A DNA stretch of 64,000 nucleotides, from assembly GCA_031292625.1 (NCBI GenBank), contig JARLGU010000041.1:124001-188000 (forward strand). Direction: 5' to 3'. The position numbers were made by a program, and so were the translations under genes. Shown here in pieces: positions 53,409-62,367 of the stretch (positions are counted from its first letter, which is position 1; each line of letters opens with the position of its first letter). The DNA comes from Capsulimonadaceae bacterium. GTDB taxonomy: Bacteria; Armatimonadota; Armatimonadia; Armatimonadales; Capsulimonadaceae. Below the pieces are notes generated by a model. That model was not told the origin of the DNA. It saw only the letters and a list, made by a program, of their open reading frames with translations, and searched no databases.

Positions 53409-55562
53409 TTGAGAGATCACAGCGAACAAAATGGGCGATCGAGGGTTCTTTGGGGCCATCGGGTGCTGCATAGACTCGGAAGCGGGCCTCTTGGGTCCGT
53501 CTACGCGGCGGTCGATCTAGCAACCGGTCAGCGAGTCGCGCTGCGAGGCTTTAGACGCCCGCACGGCGCGAACCAGGAGCGCTGGGACGCCGCGATCGCC
53601 CGGTTCGCTGCGGCGATGGCGGACCATTGTCTCATAGACGATCACCCGGCTATCCAAAAGATCGTCCGGTTCGGCCAAGATGGGCATATCTTTTACGTCG
53701 CGACCGAATACCTCGACCACCCTACCCTTCGCGACGTGCTGGACGAGAGCGGCCCAATGCAGTTGCCACAAGCTCTTGATATTCTTCGGGACGTTGCAGA
53801 CGCTCTGGACTACGCCGCCGCATCCGGATCAGCGCACGCTGATTTGACACCCCGAAATATTCTCGTTACCCGGGGCGCGCCTGCGGCAATCGTCACCAAC
53901 TTCGGCCTCGCTCAAGCGCGCGATAAAGGCGATTCGGTCTACCTTTCGCCGGAGCAGATTCGCAGTGGCGATTCGGGGCCGCGCTCGCACATTTTCTCCG
54001 CCGGCGTGATCGCCTATGAGATCCTGAGCGGAGCGCCGCCCTTCTCCGGAGATTCGGCGACCACGCGCCGCCGCTGCGTCCTCACGAACAAGCCCGCGCC
54101 GCTGGCCGATCAACCACCTTACGTTTGGCAGATCCTCCGAAAGATGATGGCCACTGACCCGGCGGATCGCTACGAGAACGTAACCGAGGCGATAGAAGAC
54201 CTTGCGCACCGTCGTAAACCGGCCTCGCCCCTTTTCTCGGCGGCCTCATCAAACGAATATGCGGCGGAAGGCAATCTCGCTGTTATTAACCGCGTTCAGA
54301 TCGCTCCAGAGCAGATCGAGCAGTCGTCCGCGAGCCTCGAAATGTCAAACTGCGCCCCCGTGCTCAGCGAGTTCGGCGTCCAGCGCCAACACGTCATCGA
54401 ATGGTCTCTCTACATTGATACCGCGCACGAGATGTTGACGCGCGCGCTGTTATCGTCCAAAGCCCGCGCAAAAGTCGTGGCAATTGTCCTTGCCGCCGGC
54501 GCTCTGATGCTGCATGTGTCCAGGGCCCGCATCGACTACGACCATGGAACGGTCATCGCGGCGACCGGTTCGCCCCGTCTTGCGCTTAACGGCACGCCGA
54601 TACCAATTTCGGCTGGCGACGGCGTATCGTCGAAGGGCTTTCAAATGCTCTGCACCGACGCGGCGTCAAGCGTTGTTGTGTCTATGAGAGGGTGCCGGCT
54701 TAAACTCCTGCCGGGCTCCAAACTCATTCTCCGCCGCCTTGGGTACGAAGGAGGGCCAGACCGTCAATTCCAGCTTGTACAAGGAACCGTTCTGGAAACG
54801 ATCGATCCTCGCCACCGCAAGTCCGCATTATTCGAAACCCTGGCTGGCCAACTCGCCATTCACAGCAGCGGCGGCCGTCTCTCGGCAACCGTCGATCCGG
54901 CCGGTCAGACTCACGTGATTAACTTCGGCGGAAACTTAAGCGTTGACGCACAAGGCGACACTGTTCAGGTGCCGCGGCGGCAAGCGGCAATAATCGATCC
55001 GCATAACATCGCTCTGCCGCTCGTCGGACCAATCGACGACAGTCAACGCACTGCATTTGAACAGCAAAAGGACCTTTTAGCGCCCTCCTCATTAACCGAG
55101 CGCCTCGACAATACCCTCGCCATTGCGGAAGATGAAGTGCTTCTTCGCGCAGCGGATGATCTAGCCGCGCTGCAAACGTCGCGTACGGAAAAGGCAATCA
55201 AAGACGCACAGGCGCTCCAGGCTGCCCAGGCCGCTGTTCATGCAATTGCTCTGTTGATCGAAACCAGCGACAACGGGGACGTGCCTCGCGACATCGATCT
55301 AACGACGCTGGAACCGGTCAGCGCTGGAACCAACATGCAGGCGGCTCTCAACAATCTCGACGGACACCAGCTTCTTTCGTACAAGCAAGTTGACAGCGGA
55401 CGCTATGAGTTTATGGCGCGAGCTTGCGATTCTACTCACACGCTGTTCCGAGTTCGCGACGGCGCCGTTGAAATCGTCCAAGAAAACGCTGTAAAGCGGC
55501 AGCCTCTTCTGAGTATCATCAAGCGCTTCATTAATGGCAGCGTTATCCCCTCGAAGCGCTGA
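53409..55562 (+). CDS. Pseudokinase with TM helix and FecR-like domain
   Basis: 717 residues from a TTG start (GGAG seven bases upstream). The kinase fold (about 18-275) keeps LGSGPLGSVYAAVD (Gly loop). The VAIK Lys is Arg (VALRGF, residue 46), the catalytic-loop Lys is Thr (AHADLTPRN; Asp145 kept), and the DFG Asp is Asn (TNFG, residue 164). Phosphotransfer is therefore unlikely. A hydrophobic helix follows at about 355-375 (VVAIVLAAGALMLHV). The outer part (about 380-530) is FecR-like (GDGVSSKGFQMLC, LLPGSKLILRRL, FQLVQGTVLETIDP, FETLAGQLAIHSSGG). The tail is helical. This architecture is unfamiliar to me. Confidence 0.83.
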   Translation: MRDHSEQNGRSRVLWGHRVLHRLGSGPLGSVYAAVDLATGQRVALRGFRRPHGANQERWDAAIARFAAAMADHCLIDDHPAIQKIVRFGQDGHIFYVATEYLDHPTLRDVLDESGPMQLPQALDILRDVADALDYAAASGSAHADLTPRNILVTRGAPAAIVTNFGLAQARDKGDSVYLSPEQIRSGDSGPRSHIFSAGVIAYEILSGAPPFSGDSATTRRRCVLTNKPAPLADQPPYVWQILRKMMATDPADRYENVTEAIEDLAHRRKPASPLFSAASSNEYAAEGNLAVINRVQIAPEQIEQSSASLEMSNCAPVLSEFGVQRQHVIEWSLYIDTAHEMLTRALLSSKARAKVVAIVLAAGALMLHVSRARIDYDHGTVIAATGSPRLALNGTPIPISAGDGVSSKGFQMLCTDAASSVVVSMRGCRLKLLPGSKLILRRLGYEGGPDRQFQLVQGTVLETIDPRHRKSALFETLAGQLAIHSSGGRLSATVDPAGQTHVINFGGNLSVDAQGDTVQVPRRQAAIIDPHNIALPLVGPIDDSQRTAFEQQKDLLAPSSLTERLDNTLAIAEDEVLLRAADDLAALQTSRTEKAIKDAQALQAAQAAVHAIALLIETSDNGDVPRDIDLTTLEPVSAGTNMQAALNNLDGHQLLSYKQVDSGRYEFMARACDSTHTLFRVRDGAVEIVQENAVKRQPLLSIIKRFINGSVIPSKR

Positions 55563-55635
55563 TTATTTCGATTGACGCTTGTTAGCCTCCTTTGCGCTTC
55601 GCCACGCCTCGAAAATCGCCGATTCTGAAAATATC

Positions 55636-55673
55636 ATAAGAGACTTTATCTTATTATGTTAGCGTGGTATACT
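55636..55673 (+). promoter_or_regulatory. clpB promoter with overlapping inverted repeat
   Basis: TATACT (55668-55673) is a good -10. The inverted repeat ATAAGA-N7-TCTTAT (55636-55654) covers the -35 position, where no consensus hexamer is seen. An operator with a seven-base gap over the -35 fits a heat-shock repressor, although the sequence is not HspR's HAIR or CIRCE. The ribosome site AGGAGGAG lies just before the start. Confidence 0.5.
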
Positions 55674-55722
55674 AAATGCAAATTAAGACTACTGTGATCG
55701 GATAATCAGGAGGAGTTGATTC

Positions 55723-58356
55723 ATGGATCTAAACAAACTAACGGAAAGATCTCGCGACGCAATCAGCGAAGCTCAAACGATCGCATCCCGCTACAACCAT
55801 ACGGAGATTGACGGGGAGCATCTTCTGCTTGCCCTCCTTCAACAATCCGAAGGACTTCTGCCGCGCTTATTGACCAAGATGGAAGTCGATCCTGGACGGG
55901 TTGCCGAGCACGTCGAGCAGAATCTCTCGTCGCGTCCGCGCGTGAGCGGTCCCGGCGCGGAACAGGCGCGGGTATACATCACGAGGCGGCTGAATGACAT
56001 TTTGGTGCACGCTCTCGACGAAGCTGAGCGTCTTAAAGACGAGTACGTTTCGGTCGAGCACATTGCCCTAGCGCTCATTGACGAAGGCAAAGCGACGCCG
56101 GCCGGCCGCGCGCTTGCCGATGCGGGAGTCGATCGCGACAGATTTCTCCGAGCGCTCACAGACGTTCGCGGCAACCAGCGCGTCACATCCGAATCTCCCG
56201 AGGAAACATACGATGCGCTCACGCGGTACGGCCGGGATCTCGTCGAGGAAGCGCGGGCGGCCAAGCTCGACCCCGTGATTGGGCGCGACGAGGAGATCCG
56301 TCGCGTAATCCGCATACTCCTGCGCAAAACGAAGAACAATCCGGTGCTGATTGGCGAACCCGGAGTCGGCAAGACCGCGATCGTCGAAGGGCTCGCCCAA
56401 AGAATCGTAAGAGGCGACGTGCCCGACGGCCTCAAGAACAAGAGCGTCTTTTCGCTCGATCTCGGCGCACTCATTGCCGGAGCGAAGTTTCGCGGCGAGT
56501 TCGAGGAGCGCCTGAAGGCAGTTCTCGCGGAAGTAAAAAAGAGCGATGGACGCGTTCTACTCTTTATCGATGAGCTGCACACAATCGTAGGCGCTGGCAA
56601 AGCCGAGGGATCGATGGATGCCGGCAATATGCTAAAGCCGATGCTCGCACGCGGTGAACTGCACTGCATCGGCGCGACCACGCTGGACGAATATCGAAAG
56701 CATATCGAAAAGGATGCCGCTCTCGAACGCCGATTTCAACCCGTTGTCGTCGAACCGCCCACGGTCGAGGATACGGTGTCGATACTGCGCGGCCTAAAGG
56801 AGCGCTTTGAGGTCCACCACGGCGTACGCATTCAAGATAATGCCATCGTCGCGGCGGCCACGCTATCGAACCGCTACATCACGGACCGGTTTCTGCCCGA
56901 CAAAGCGATCGACCTGGTAGACGAAGCCTGTGCGATGGTTCGCGCGGAAATCGATTCGATGCCGGCGGAGATGGATCAAGCGACCAGACGCATCATGCAG
57001 CTTGAGATCGAGGAGCAGGCTTTGGGCAAAGAGAAGGACAAAGCCAGCGAAGAGCGTCTCGTCGCGCTTCGGCAGGAGCTCGCCGATATTCGAGAACGAG
57101 CGGCAGCAATGAAAGCGCAATGGGATAACGAAAAGTCGGCAATTAAGCGCGTCCAGCTGCTTCGTGAAGAGCTAGAAAAGACGCGTGCCCAGATCGATGC
57201 CGCCGAGAGGAGCTACGACCTGAGCAAGGTTGCGGAGCTTCGGTACGGACAGCTTCCGCAGATCGAGGCAGCCATCAAAAAGCAGGAAGCAGGTCTGGTA
57301 GAGCAACAACACGGTCAGCGGCTCTTGCGTGAAGAGGTCACCGACGACGAGATCGCGGACATTGTCGCCCGCTGGACAGGCATCCCTGTAACAAGGCTCG
57401 TTGAGGGCGAACGGAATAAGTTGCTGAGGCTCGAAGAGATTCTGCACGAGCGCGTCATCGGCCAGGATGAAGCGGTGCAACTCGTCAGCGATGCGGTCCT
57501 TCGCGCACGCGCCGGGATCAAGGATCCGCGACGTCCGACGGGCTCGTTCATCTTCCTCGGGCCAACCGGCGTCGGGAAAACTGAAACCGCCAAGGCCCTC
57601 GCCGAGGCGCTGTTCGACAGCGAGGACAACCTCGTCCGCATCGACATGTCCGAGTATATGGAGCGCTATTCGGTTGCTCGCCTCATTGGCGCCCCGCCGG
57701 GCTATGTGGGCTACGAAGAAGGCGGACAGCTGACTGAAGCCGTACGTCGCAAGCCGTACTCCGTAATTCTCTTCGACGAGTTCGAGAAGGCGCATCAAGA
57801 TGTTGCCAACGTCCTGTTGCAACTGCTTGACGACGGTCGTCTAACGGATTCGCAAGGCAGGACCGTAGACTTCAAGAACACGGTCATCATTATGACCAGC
57901 AACATCGGCTCTGACCATTTGCTAGATGCCGCCATGCTCGGCAACGAAATCACCGCTTCCGCACGCGACGCCGTTCTTGCGGACCTGAGGGCTCATTGCC
58001 GCCCAGAGTTTCTAAATCGCGTGGATGACATCGTCCTGTTCAAGCCTCTTGGCATCGGGCAAATCGAACGAATCGTCGACCTCCTGCTATCGTCGATTCA
58101 GCAGAGGGTCGCGGAGCGGCGCATCACGATCGCAATGACGGATGCGGCACGCAAGCTCACGGCGAGAGAAGGATATGATCCGGTGTACGGAGCTCGGCCA
58201 CTCCGGCGGTATCTACAGCATGAACTGGAAACGAAACTGGCGCGCGCGCTCATTGCCGGGAATATCGTCGACGGAGATGCGGTGATCGTAGACGATGTTA
58301 GCGGTGAGCTTGCGGTGTCGACGGCGGGACCGCCTTCGGACAGCCCAACAAGGTAA
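55723..58356 (+). CDS. clpB: ATP-dependent disaggregase ClpB
   Basis: 877 residues, the normal length. The N-domain (1-145, two Clp repeats) is followed by AAA+ module 1 with [18 protein letters not shown] (Walker A) and [15 protein letters not shown] (Walker B). The middle coiled coil (about 405-525) distinguishes ClpB from ClpA/C. Module 2 has [16 protein letters not shown] and [11 protein letters not shown]. The pore loops include [13 protein letters not shown] and [11 protein letters not shown]. It works with DnaK to dissolve aggregates. A monocistronic gene with its own promoter and terminator. Confidence 0.97.
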   Translation: MDLNKLTERSRDAISEAQTIASRYNHTEIDGEHLLLALLQQSEGLLPRLLTKMEVDPGRVAEHVEQNLSSRPRVSGPGAEQARVYITRRLNDILVHALDEAERLKDEYVSVEHIALALIDEGKATPAGRALADAGVDRDRFLRALTDVRGNQRVTSESPEETYDALTRYGRDLVEEARAAKLDPVIGRDEEIRRVIRILLRKTKNNPVLIGEPGVGKTAIVEGLAQRIVRGDVPDGLKNKSVFSLDLGALIAGAKFRGEFEERLKAVLAEVKKSDGRVLLFIDELHTIVGAGKAEGSMDAGNMLKPMLARGELHCIGATTLDEYRKHIEKDAALERRFQPVVVEPPTVEDTVSILRGLKERFEVHHGVRIQDNAIVAAATLSNRYITDRFLPDKAIDLVDEACAMVRAEIDSMPAEMDQATRRIMQLEIEEQALGKEKDKASEERLVALRQELADIRERAAAMKAQWDNEKSAIKRVQLLREELEKTRAQIDAAERSYDLSKVAELRYGQLPQIEAAIKKQEAGLVEQQHGQRLLREEVTDDEIADIVARWTGIPVTRLVEGERNKLLRLEEILHERVIGQDEAVQLVSDAVLRARAGIKDPRRPTGSFIFLGPTGVGKTETAKALAEALFDSEDNLVRIDMSEYMERYSVARLIGAPPGYVGYEEGGQLTEAVRRKPYSVILFDEFEKAHQDVANVLLQLLDDGRLTDSQGRTVDFKNTVIIMTSNIGSDHLLDAAMLGNEITASARDAVLADLRAHCRPEFLNRVDDIVLFKPLGIGQIERIVDLLLSSIQQRVAERRITIAMTDAARKLTAREGYDPVYGARPLRRYLQHELETKLARALIAGNIVDGDAVIVDDVSGELAVSTAGPPSDSPTR

Positions 58357-58361
58357 TCGAG

Positions 58362-58400
58362 ACGCTCGCAGGCGCCTCGATTGCCTGCGAGCGTATTTTT
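58362..58400 (+). terminator. Rho-independent terminator of clpB
   Basis: ACGCTCGCAGGC (58362-58373), nine-base loop, GCCTGCGAGCGT (58383-58394), then ATTTTT. Confidence 0.92.
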
Positions 58401-58414
58401 CATACAGAATTCCC

Positions 58415-58443
58415 TTGACAAATATAAAAATGTGTCCGATAAT
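58415..58443 (+). promoter_or_regulatory. Consensus sigma-70 promoter
   Basis: TTGACA (58415-58420), a 17-base spacer, GATAAT (58438-58443). The best promoter in the window. It lies after the clpB terminator and before a short leader frame and the 50-residue membrane protein gene. Confidence 0.8.
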
Positions 58444-58466
58444 TGATTTAGGGAGAATCAGGCAGC

Positions 58467-58553
58467 ATGGTACGTATCAGCGTACGTCTTCGATTTTTCC
58501 AGCGAGTAGAAAAAATCGCGATTTTGCGCTGTGACGCCGAACTTTTCGGCTGA
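58467..58553 (+). CDS. Possible 28-codon leader peptide
   Basis: MVRISVRLRFFQRVEKIAIL and eight further residues, beginning 24 bases after the -10 box. GGGAG lies 11 bases upstream, a little far. The frame runs over two alternative hairpins: CGATTTTT (58491-58498) pairs with AAAAAATCG (58510-58518), which can also pair with the following CGATTTT (58519-58525). Could be a regulatory leader or chance. Confidence 0.25.
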   Translation: MVRISVRLRFFQRVEKIAILRCDAELFG

Positions 58554-58624
58554 CCAGGTCGTCTATGTTATTGGTATGGTCTTTATCAATACCTTGAGAG
58601 AAATTACGGTGAGGGCCGAGCAGA

Positions 58625-58777
58625 ATGAACTTACGCAAGCAATCCGTCGTCTGCCTTGTCGTGGCAGGTATTTGCACTCTTATGCTAGCCGCCTACATGG
58701 CGGGACCCACACTCCAACAGCCGTACAGCGCGCCCGCTTATGTCGCGATGGATCGATCCATCGACCACATTCGGTAG
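58625..58777 (+). CDS. Small 50-residue exported or membrane protein
   Basis: MNLRKQSVVCLVVAGICTLM begins a basic N-terminus and a hydrophobic helix (about residues 7-27), followed by a short Pro/Tyr/Ala tail ending in DRSIDHIR. GAGGG about nine bases upstream serves as ribosome site, and a consensus promoter lies 180 bases upstream. No family is recognised. It is the only plausible product of that promoter before the aldolase gene. Confidence 0.5.
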   Translation: MNLRKQSVVCLVVAGICTLMLAAYMAGPTLQQPYSAPAYVAMDRSIDHIR

Positions 58778-58863
58778 CGCTGGCGTGCCTCAACTGACGT
58801 CCTAATGCTAGCCCGCGAGATATCGGCCATCTCCGGGAAGCCATCAGGACGGCGCAATCCGAG

Positions 58864-58869
58864 TATAAT
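58864..58869 (+). promoter_or_regulatory. -10 box of the aldolase gene
   Basis: A perfect TATAAT about 115 bases before the start; no consensus -35 at the right distance (CCATCA). It precedes the structured leader. Confidence 0.4.
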
Positions 58870-58885
58870 GGTATCGTTTGAACAT

Positions 58886-58971
58886 GCATTGCGTCGCGCG
58901 GCACGAAGCCCGCGAGCCGGACGCTTGGTAGCGTCTGGCCACGCTGATGCAGAACCGGGCCTTCGATGCCC
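58886..58971 (+). ncRNA. Candidate structured 5' leader (three-way junction) of aldolase mRNA
   Basis: Outer stem: GCAT (58886-58889) with ATGC (58947-58950) and GCGT (58891-58894) with ACGC (58941-58944). Arm two: CGCGG (58897-58901) with CCGCG (58910-58914). Arm three is a ten-pair hairpin, GCCGGACGCT-TGGT-AGCGTCTGGC (58916-58939). Then GGGC (58957-58960) pairs with GCCC (58968-58971), next to the ribosome site AGGAG (58972-58976). A junction followed by a stem beside the ribosome site suggests a riboswitch-like control element. It matches no class I know. Confidence 0.4.
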
Positions 58972-58983
58972 AGGAGATTGACG

Positions 58984-59811
58984 ATGCCTTTAACTGAACC
59001 GTTCCCCTCTCTTTCCGATATCACGCGCCTGATCGGTGAAGCCGGTAAACGTCTCGTGCAAATCGGCGCTTGCGAAGGCGCCGCCGGCAACATATCCGTG
59101 TTTATGGGTTGGGAGGCGTATATTGAGCGCGATTTTCCGCGAGTAGCGCAATATGATCTCCCGATTCACGTTCCCGAGCTTGCAGGCAAGGTATTTGTTG
59201 TGACCGGCTCCGGACGACGCCTTGGCGAAATCGCGTACGACCCCGAGGCAAACCTTGCGATCGCGCGCATCAACGAAGGCGGCACGACCTGTGAGCTGCA
59301 CACGTCGCCAAGAGCTCTCTTCCAAAAGCCAACCAGCGAGTTCAACACTCACTTGGCGCTGCACCGCTCGGCGATCTTACGGGACAATCTGAACTTCCAT
59401 GCGATTATTCACGCGCAGCCGCTCCACCTGACGTACTTAAGTCACCTGCCCGAATATCAGAACACGGTGACCCTCAGTAAGCGAATTCTTCGATGGCAGC
59501 CTGAAACAATTGTAAACCTTCCGATGGGAGTCGCCTATCTTCCGTTCGAGCTCCCGGGATCGCCTGAACTGATGCGCGCGACCGTCGGCGCAATGGAGCA
59601 AGGGCACCGCGTCGTTCTCTGGGCAAAGCACGGTGTGATGGCGCGCAGCGACCTCTCAGTCAAGCGCGCGGCTGACAGAATTGAGTACGCCGAGACAGGC
59701 GCTCACTATGAGTACCTCGATCTTGCGGCAGGCGGAAAGGCAAGCGGTCTCTCCGATGCCGAACTCCGGCAAGTGAACGCCAAGTTTGGCGTTGGGTCGC
59801 CATTGTTTTAA
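58984..59811 (+). CDS. Class II aldolase, rhamnulose-1-phosphate aldolase-like
   Basis: 275 residues, the length of RhaD (274 in E. coli). The class II aldolase/adducin fold is shown by CEGAAGNISVFMG, PTSEFNTHLALHRSAIL, FHAIIHAQPLHLTYLSHLPEY and VVLWAKHGVMARS. The second metal His of the usual H-x-H is Gln (HAQP); the later His of KHGV is kept. The subfamily with HAQP may bind the metal differently. The probable reaction is cleavage of a sugar 1-phosphate to dihydroxyacetone phosphate and an aldehyde. AGGAG lies seven bases before the ATG. Preceded by a structured leader. Confidence 0.82.
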   Translation: MPLTEPFPSLSDITRLIGEAGKRLVQIGACEGAAGNISVFMGWEAYIERDFPRVAQYDLPIHVPELAGKVFVVTGSGRRLGEIAYDPEANLAIARINEGGTTCELHTSPRALFQKPTSEFNTHLALHRSAILRDNLNFHAIIHAQPLHLTYLSHLPEYQNTVTLSKRILRWQPETIVNLPMGVAYLPFELPGSPELMRATVGAMEQGHRVVLWAKHGVMARSDLSVKRAADRIEYAETGAHYEYLDLAAGGKASGLSDAELRQVNAKFGVGSPLF

Positions 59812-59880
59812 ACTGGATCGCCGCTTCGAGCGGCGATCTCTCCTATATCAAGACACCACCTCTAAGGACACCCCTGATTC

Positions 59881-62313
59881 ATGGCGACGATCCGAAGTAA
59901 ACAGTCCGGTCCATCGCGGCCCACTCCCCCGCGCAATCCGCGCGGGGGAGGCGGCGGAGGCAATGGGCGCGGACCTCGAAAAGGCCGGCCACAGTGGTTG
60001 CGACGGCTCATTATCGTCGTCCAGCTGACGTTCGTGCTCATAGGCATCGCCATTGTGTCGCTGCTCGGCCTGATTTTCTGGTTGTACGGCACGTTGCCTT
60101 CCGCGGAAAGCCAGATCAAGAGCTACCGGCCGCCCGGCCGGGCAATGATCTACTCGTCCGACGGTGTTCTTCTTGCGGACCTCTTCCAGCAAAACCGGAA
60201 AGTCATTACCATCGACCAAATGCCGGTGAACCTGCAAAAGGCCACTGTCGATGTCGAAGACCGACGCTTCTACAGCAACGTCGGCGTCGACCTGCGCGGC
60301 ATTGGCCGCGCGCTCGTGCGCGACTTTACGCATCGCCGCTCGAAGGAAGGGGCGAGCACGATTACCCAGCAGCTCGTCCGCAATATTGGAATCGGCGGCG
60401 TCGGGCGCGAGAAGACGATCGCACGAAAAATCAAGGAAGCCCTCTACGCCATACAAATTGAGCGAAACTACTCGAAACAGCAGATCCTGGAGATGTATCT
60501 TAACCAGGTCTACTACGGCAGCGGAGCCTATGGAGTTGAATCGGCGGCCGAAACCTATTTCAACAAGAGCGCCGATAAGCTAAGCCTGCCCGAGTGTGCG
60601 ATGCTGGCAGGGCTCCCGCGCGCCCCTACCCTCTATTCGCCGTACGTCGACAAAGAAGCGGCGCGCGTAAGACGGGATCTCGTTCTTTCAAAGATGCTCG
60701 AGCAGGGCGATATAGGCTACACGCAGTATTCCGACGCAATCGCTACGCCGATCGCGCTCGGCTTTACTCGTTCCCCTCAGGGCAGAAGCCATGTCTATCA
60801 TGCGCCCTATTTCGTCGATTACGTCGTCAAGCAGCTCTCCGAAAAGTTCGGCAGTGATTTCATTTACCGAGGCGGCATCAATATTGCGACGACGATCAAC
60901 TGGCAAGTTCAGGATCAGGCTGAAAAGGCCCTCGAGAATGGCGTTGAGGATGCCCGCTGGCGCGGCGCTAGTCAAGCAGCTCTTGTCGCAATCGATCCGC
61001 ACACCGGCTTTATCAGAGCAATGGTCGGCGGCGTCGATTACTCGAAGAGCCAGTTTAATATCGCTGCAGACGGCCGGCGCCAGGCTGGTTCGTCGTTCAA
61101 GCCGATTATTTACACGGCTGCAATTGACAGCGGCTTGATCAACCAGAATACGCGCATTCTCGACGCCCCCGTGTCCTACCCGGGACTAACCGGCGTCTGG
61201 TCTCCCAAAAACGACGACCACCGGTTCCGCGGATGGGTTACCGCCAAACGCGCCTTGGCGCTGTCAATCAATATTGCCGCCGTTAAGGTGCTCAAGCTGG
61301 TCGGTCCGGATACCGCGATCCGCTACGCCAACATGATGGGGATCAAGTCCCCGCTCGCGCCCTACTTGACGCTCGCTCTTGGAGCATCCGCCGTCACGCC
61401 AATCGAGATGGCGGTTGCTTATTCCGTGATCGACACGGGCGGAGAGCGCCCAAGCCCGCTGTCCGTCAAGCAAATTACGGATACGCAGGGAGCTATCCTG
61501 TACTCCGCGGACCCGCAGGTTGAAACCACAAGCATCGGCAAGGACGCACTTTCCCAGGTGAAAGAGATGATGCGGGCCGTCGTAACGGAAGGCACCGCAT
61601 CGGCCATTCTCGGCGACGGCTCCGTGGCAGGGGCATGCGGCAAAACGGGAACCACGCAAAGCCACTACGACGTCTGGTTCGATGGTTTTACGGACGACCT
61701 CGTCTGCACCGTTTGGGCGGGCCATCCATCCAAGGATGCGAGGGGCCGTGCGATCTATGGGGTACCGATGAACGGCGAAGCGTTTGGAGCCACAATCTGC
61801 GCTCCCATCTGGAAGCGATTCATGATCGCAGCGGAACCGATCCTGGCTAAGGAGCGCGTCAAAGAGGCGCCGCCGAAAGCGCACCCCGCTCCGCCGCCCA
61901 TTGAGACGGACGACGACGCCACGGGGACCGATTCCTCGTCCGCCACGCCTTCCTCTACCGGGACCTCGGACGGCACGCAAGTAACCGTATGGGTTGACAA
62001 TGTGACGGGCCAGCGCGTTGCGGCCAAGTCGCCCAATTCGCACACCGTGAATTACGCGCGCGGCACGGAACCGCCTTTGCCTTCAACGCCGTCCACCACG
62101 GATACGCAGTCGCAGGGGGACTCGACGCAAACCAACGCCAAGCCTCCCGCGCAGGATGATTCTAAGCCGCATACGGTCACGGTGACAATCTGTACGGACA
62201 GCGGGCAACTTGCCACGCAGTGGTGTCCATCAACGCTCACGCGGACGTATGTCGCTGGACAGGAACCTAAGAAATATTGCACCATCCACCAGCCGCCGCC
62301 AGGAGAGCACTAG
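59881..62313 (+). CDS. Class A penicillin-binding protein (PBP1A family)
   Basis: 810 residues. A Gly-rich cytoplasmic tail is followed by a TM helix (about 43-65, RLIIVVQLTFVLIGIAIVSLLGLIFWL in part). The GT51 transglycosylase (about 85-260) has ATVDVEDRRFYSNVGVD and EGASTITQQLVRN (catalytic Glu). The transpeptidase has SSFK (404-407, catalytic Ser), SIN (in LALSINIAAVK) and KTGTT. The C-terminal 200 residues are Thr/Ser/Pro-rich with a small Cys domain (ICTDSGQLATQWCPSTL...KKYCTIH). It polymerises and cross-links peptidoglycan. The start has only AAGGA 12 bases upstream. Confidence 0.95.
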   Translation: MATIRSKQSGPSRPTPPRNPRGGGGGGNGRGPRKGRPQWLRRLIIVVQLTFVLIGIAIVSLLGLIFWLYGTLPSAESQIKSYRPPGRAMIYSSDGVLLADLFQQNRKVITIDQMPVNLQKATVDVEDRRFYSNVGVDLRGIGRALVRDFTHRRSKEGASTITQQLVRNIGIGGVGREKTIARKIKEALYAIQIERNYSKQQILEMYLNQVYYGSGAYGVESAAETYFNKSADKLSLPECAMLAGLPRAPTLYSPYVDKEAARVRRDLVLSKMLEQGDIGYTQYSDAIATPIALGFTRSPQGRSHVYHAPYFVDYVVKQLSEKFGSDFIYRGGINIATTINWQVQDQAEKALENGVEDARWRGASQAALVAIDPHTGFIRAMVGGVDYSKSQFNIAADGRRQAGSSFKPIIYTAAIDSGLINQNTRILDAPVSYPGLTGVWSPKNDDHRFRGWVTAKRALALSINIAAVKVLKLVGPDTAIRYANMMGIKSPLAPYLTLALGASAVTPIEMAVAYSVIDTGGERPSPLSVKQITDTQGAILYSADPQVETTSIGKDALSQVKEMMRAVVTEGTASAILGDGSVAGACGKTGTTQSHYDVWFDGFTDDLVCTVWAGHPSKDARGRAIYGVPMNGEAFGATICAPIWKRFMIAAEPILAKERVKEAPPKAHPAPPPIETDDDATGTDSSSATPSSTGTSDGTQVTVWVDNVTGQRVAAKSPNSHTVNYARGTEPPLPSTPSTTDTQSQGDSTQTNAKPPAQDDSKPHTVTVTICTDSGQLATQWCPSTLTRTYVAGQEPKKYCTIHQPPPGEH

Positions 62314-62367
62314 AGACCAGGCGCTCGAGCGCTCGCAGGTCCTCTACTTGACGCTGGCGATCCGTTT

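Noticed and set aside
55563-55722. HAIR or CIRCE element before clpB
   Set aside because: Neither the CTTGAGT-N7-ACTCAAG nor the CIRCE arms are present; only the different ATAAGA-N7-TCTTAT repeat is seen.
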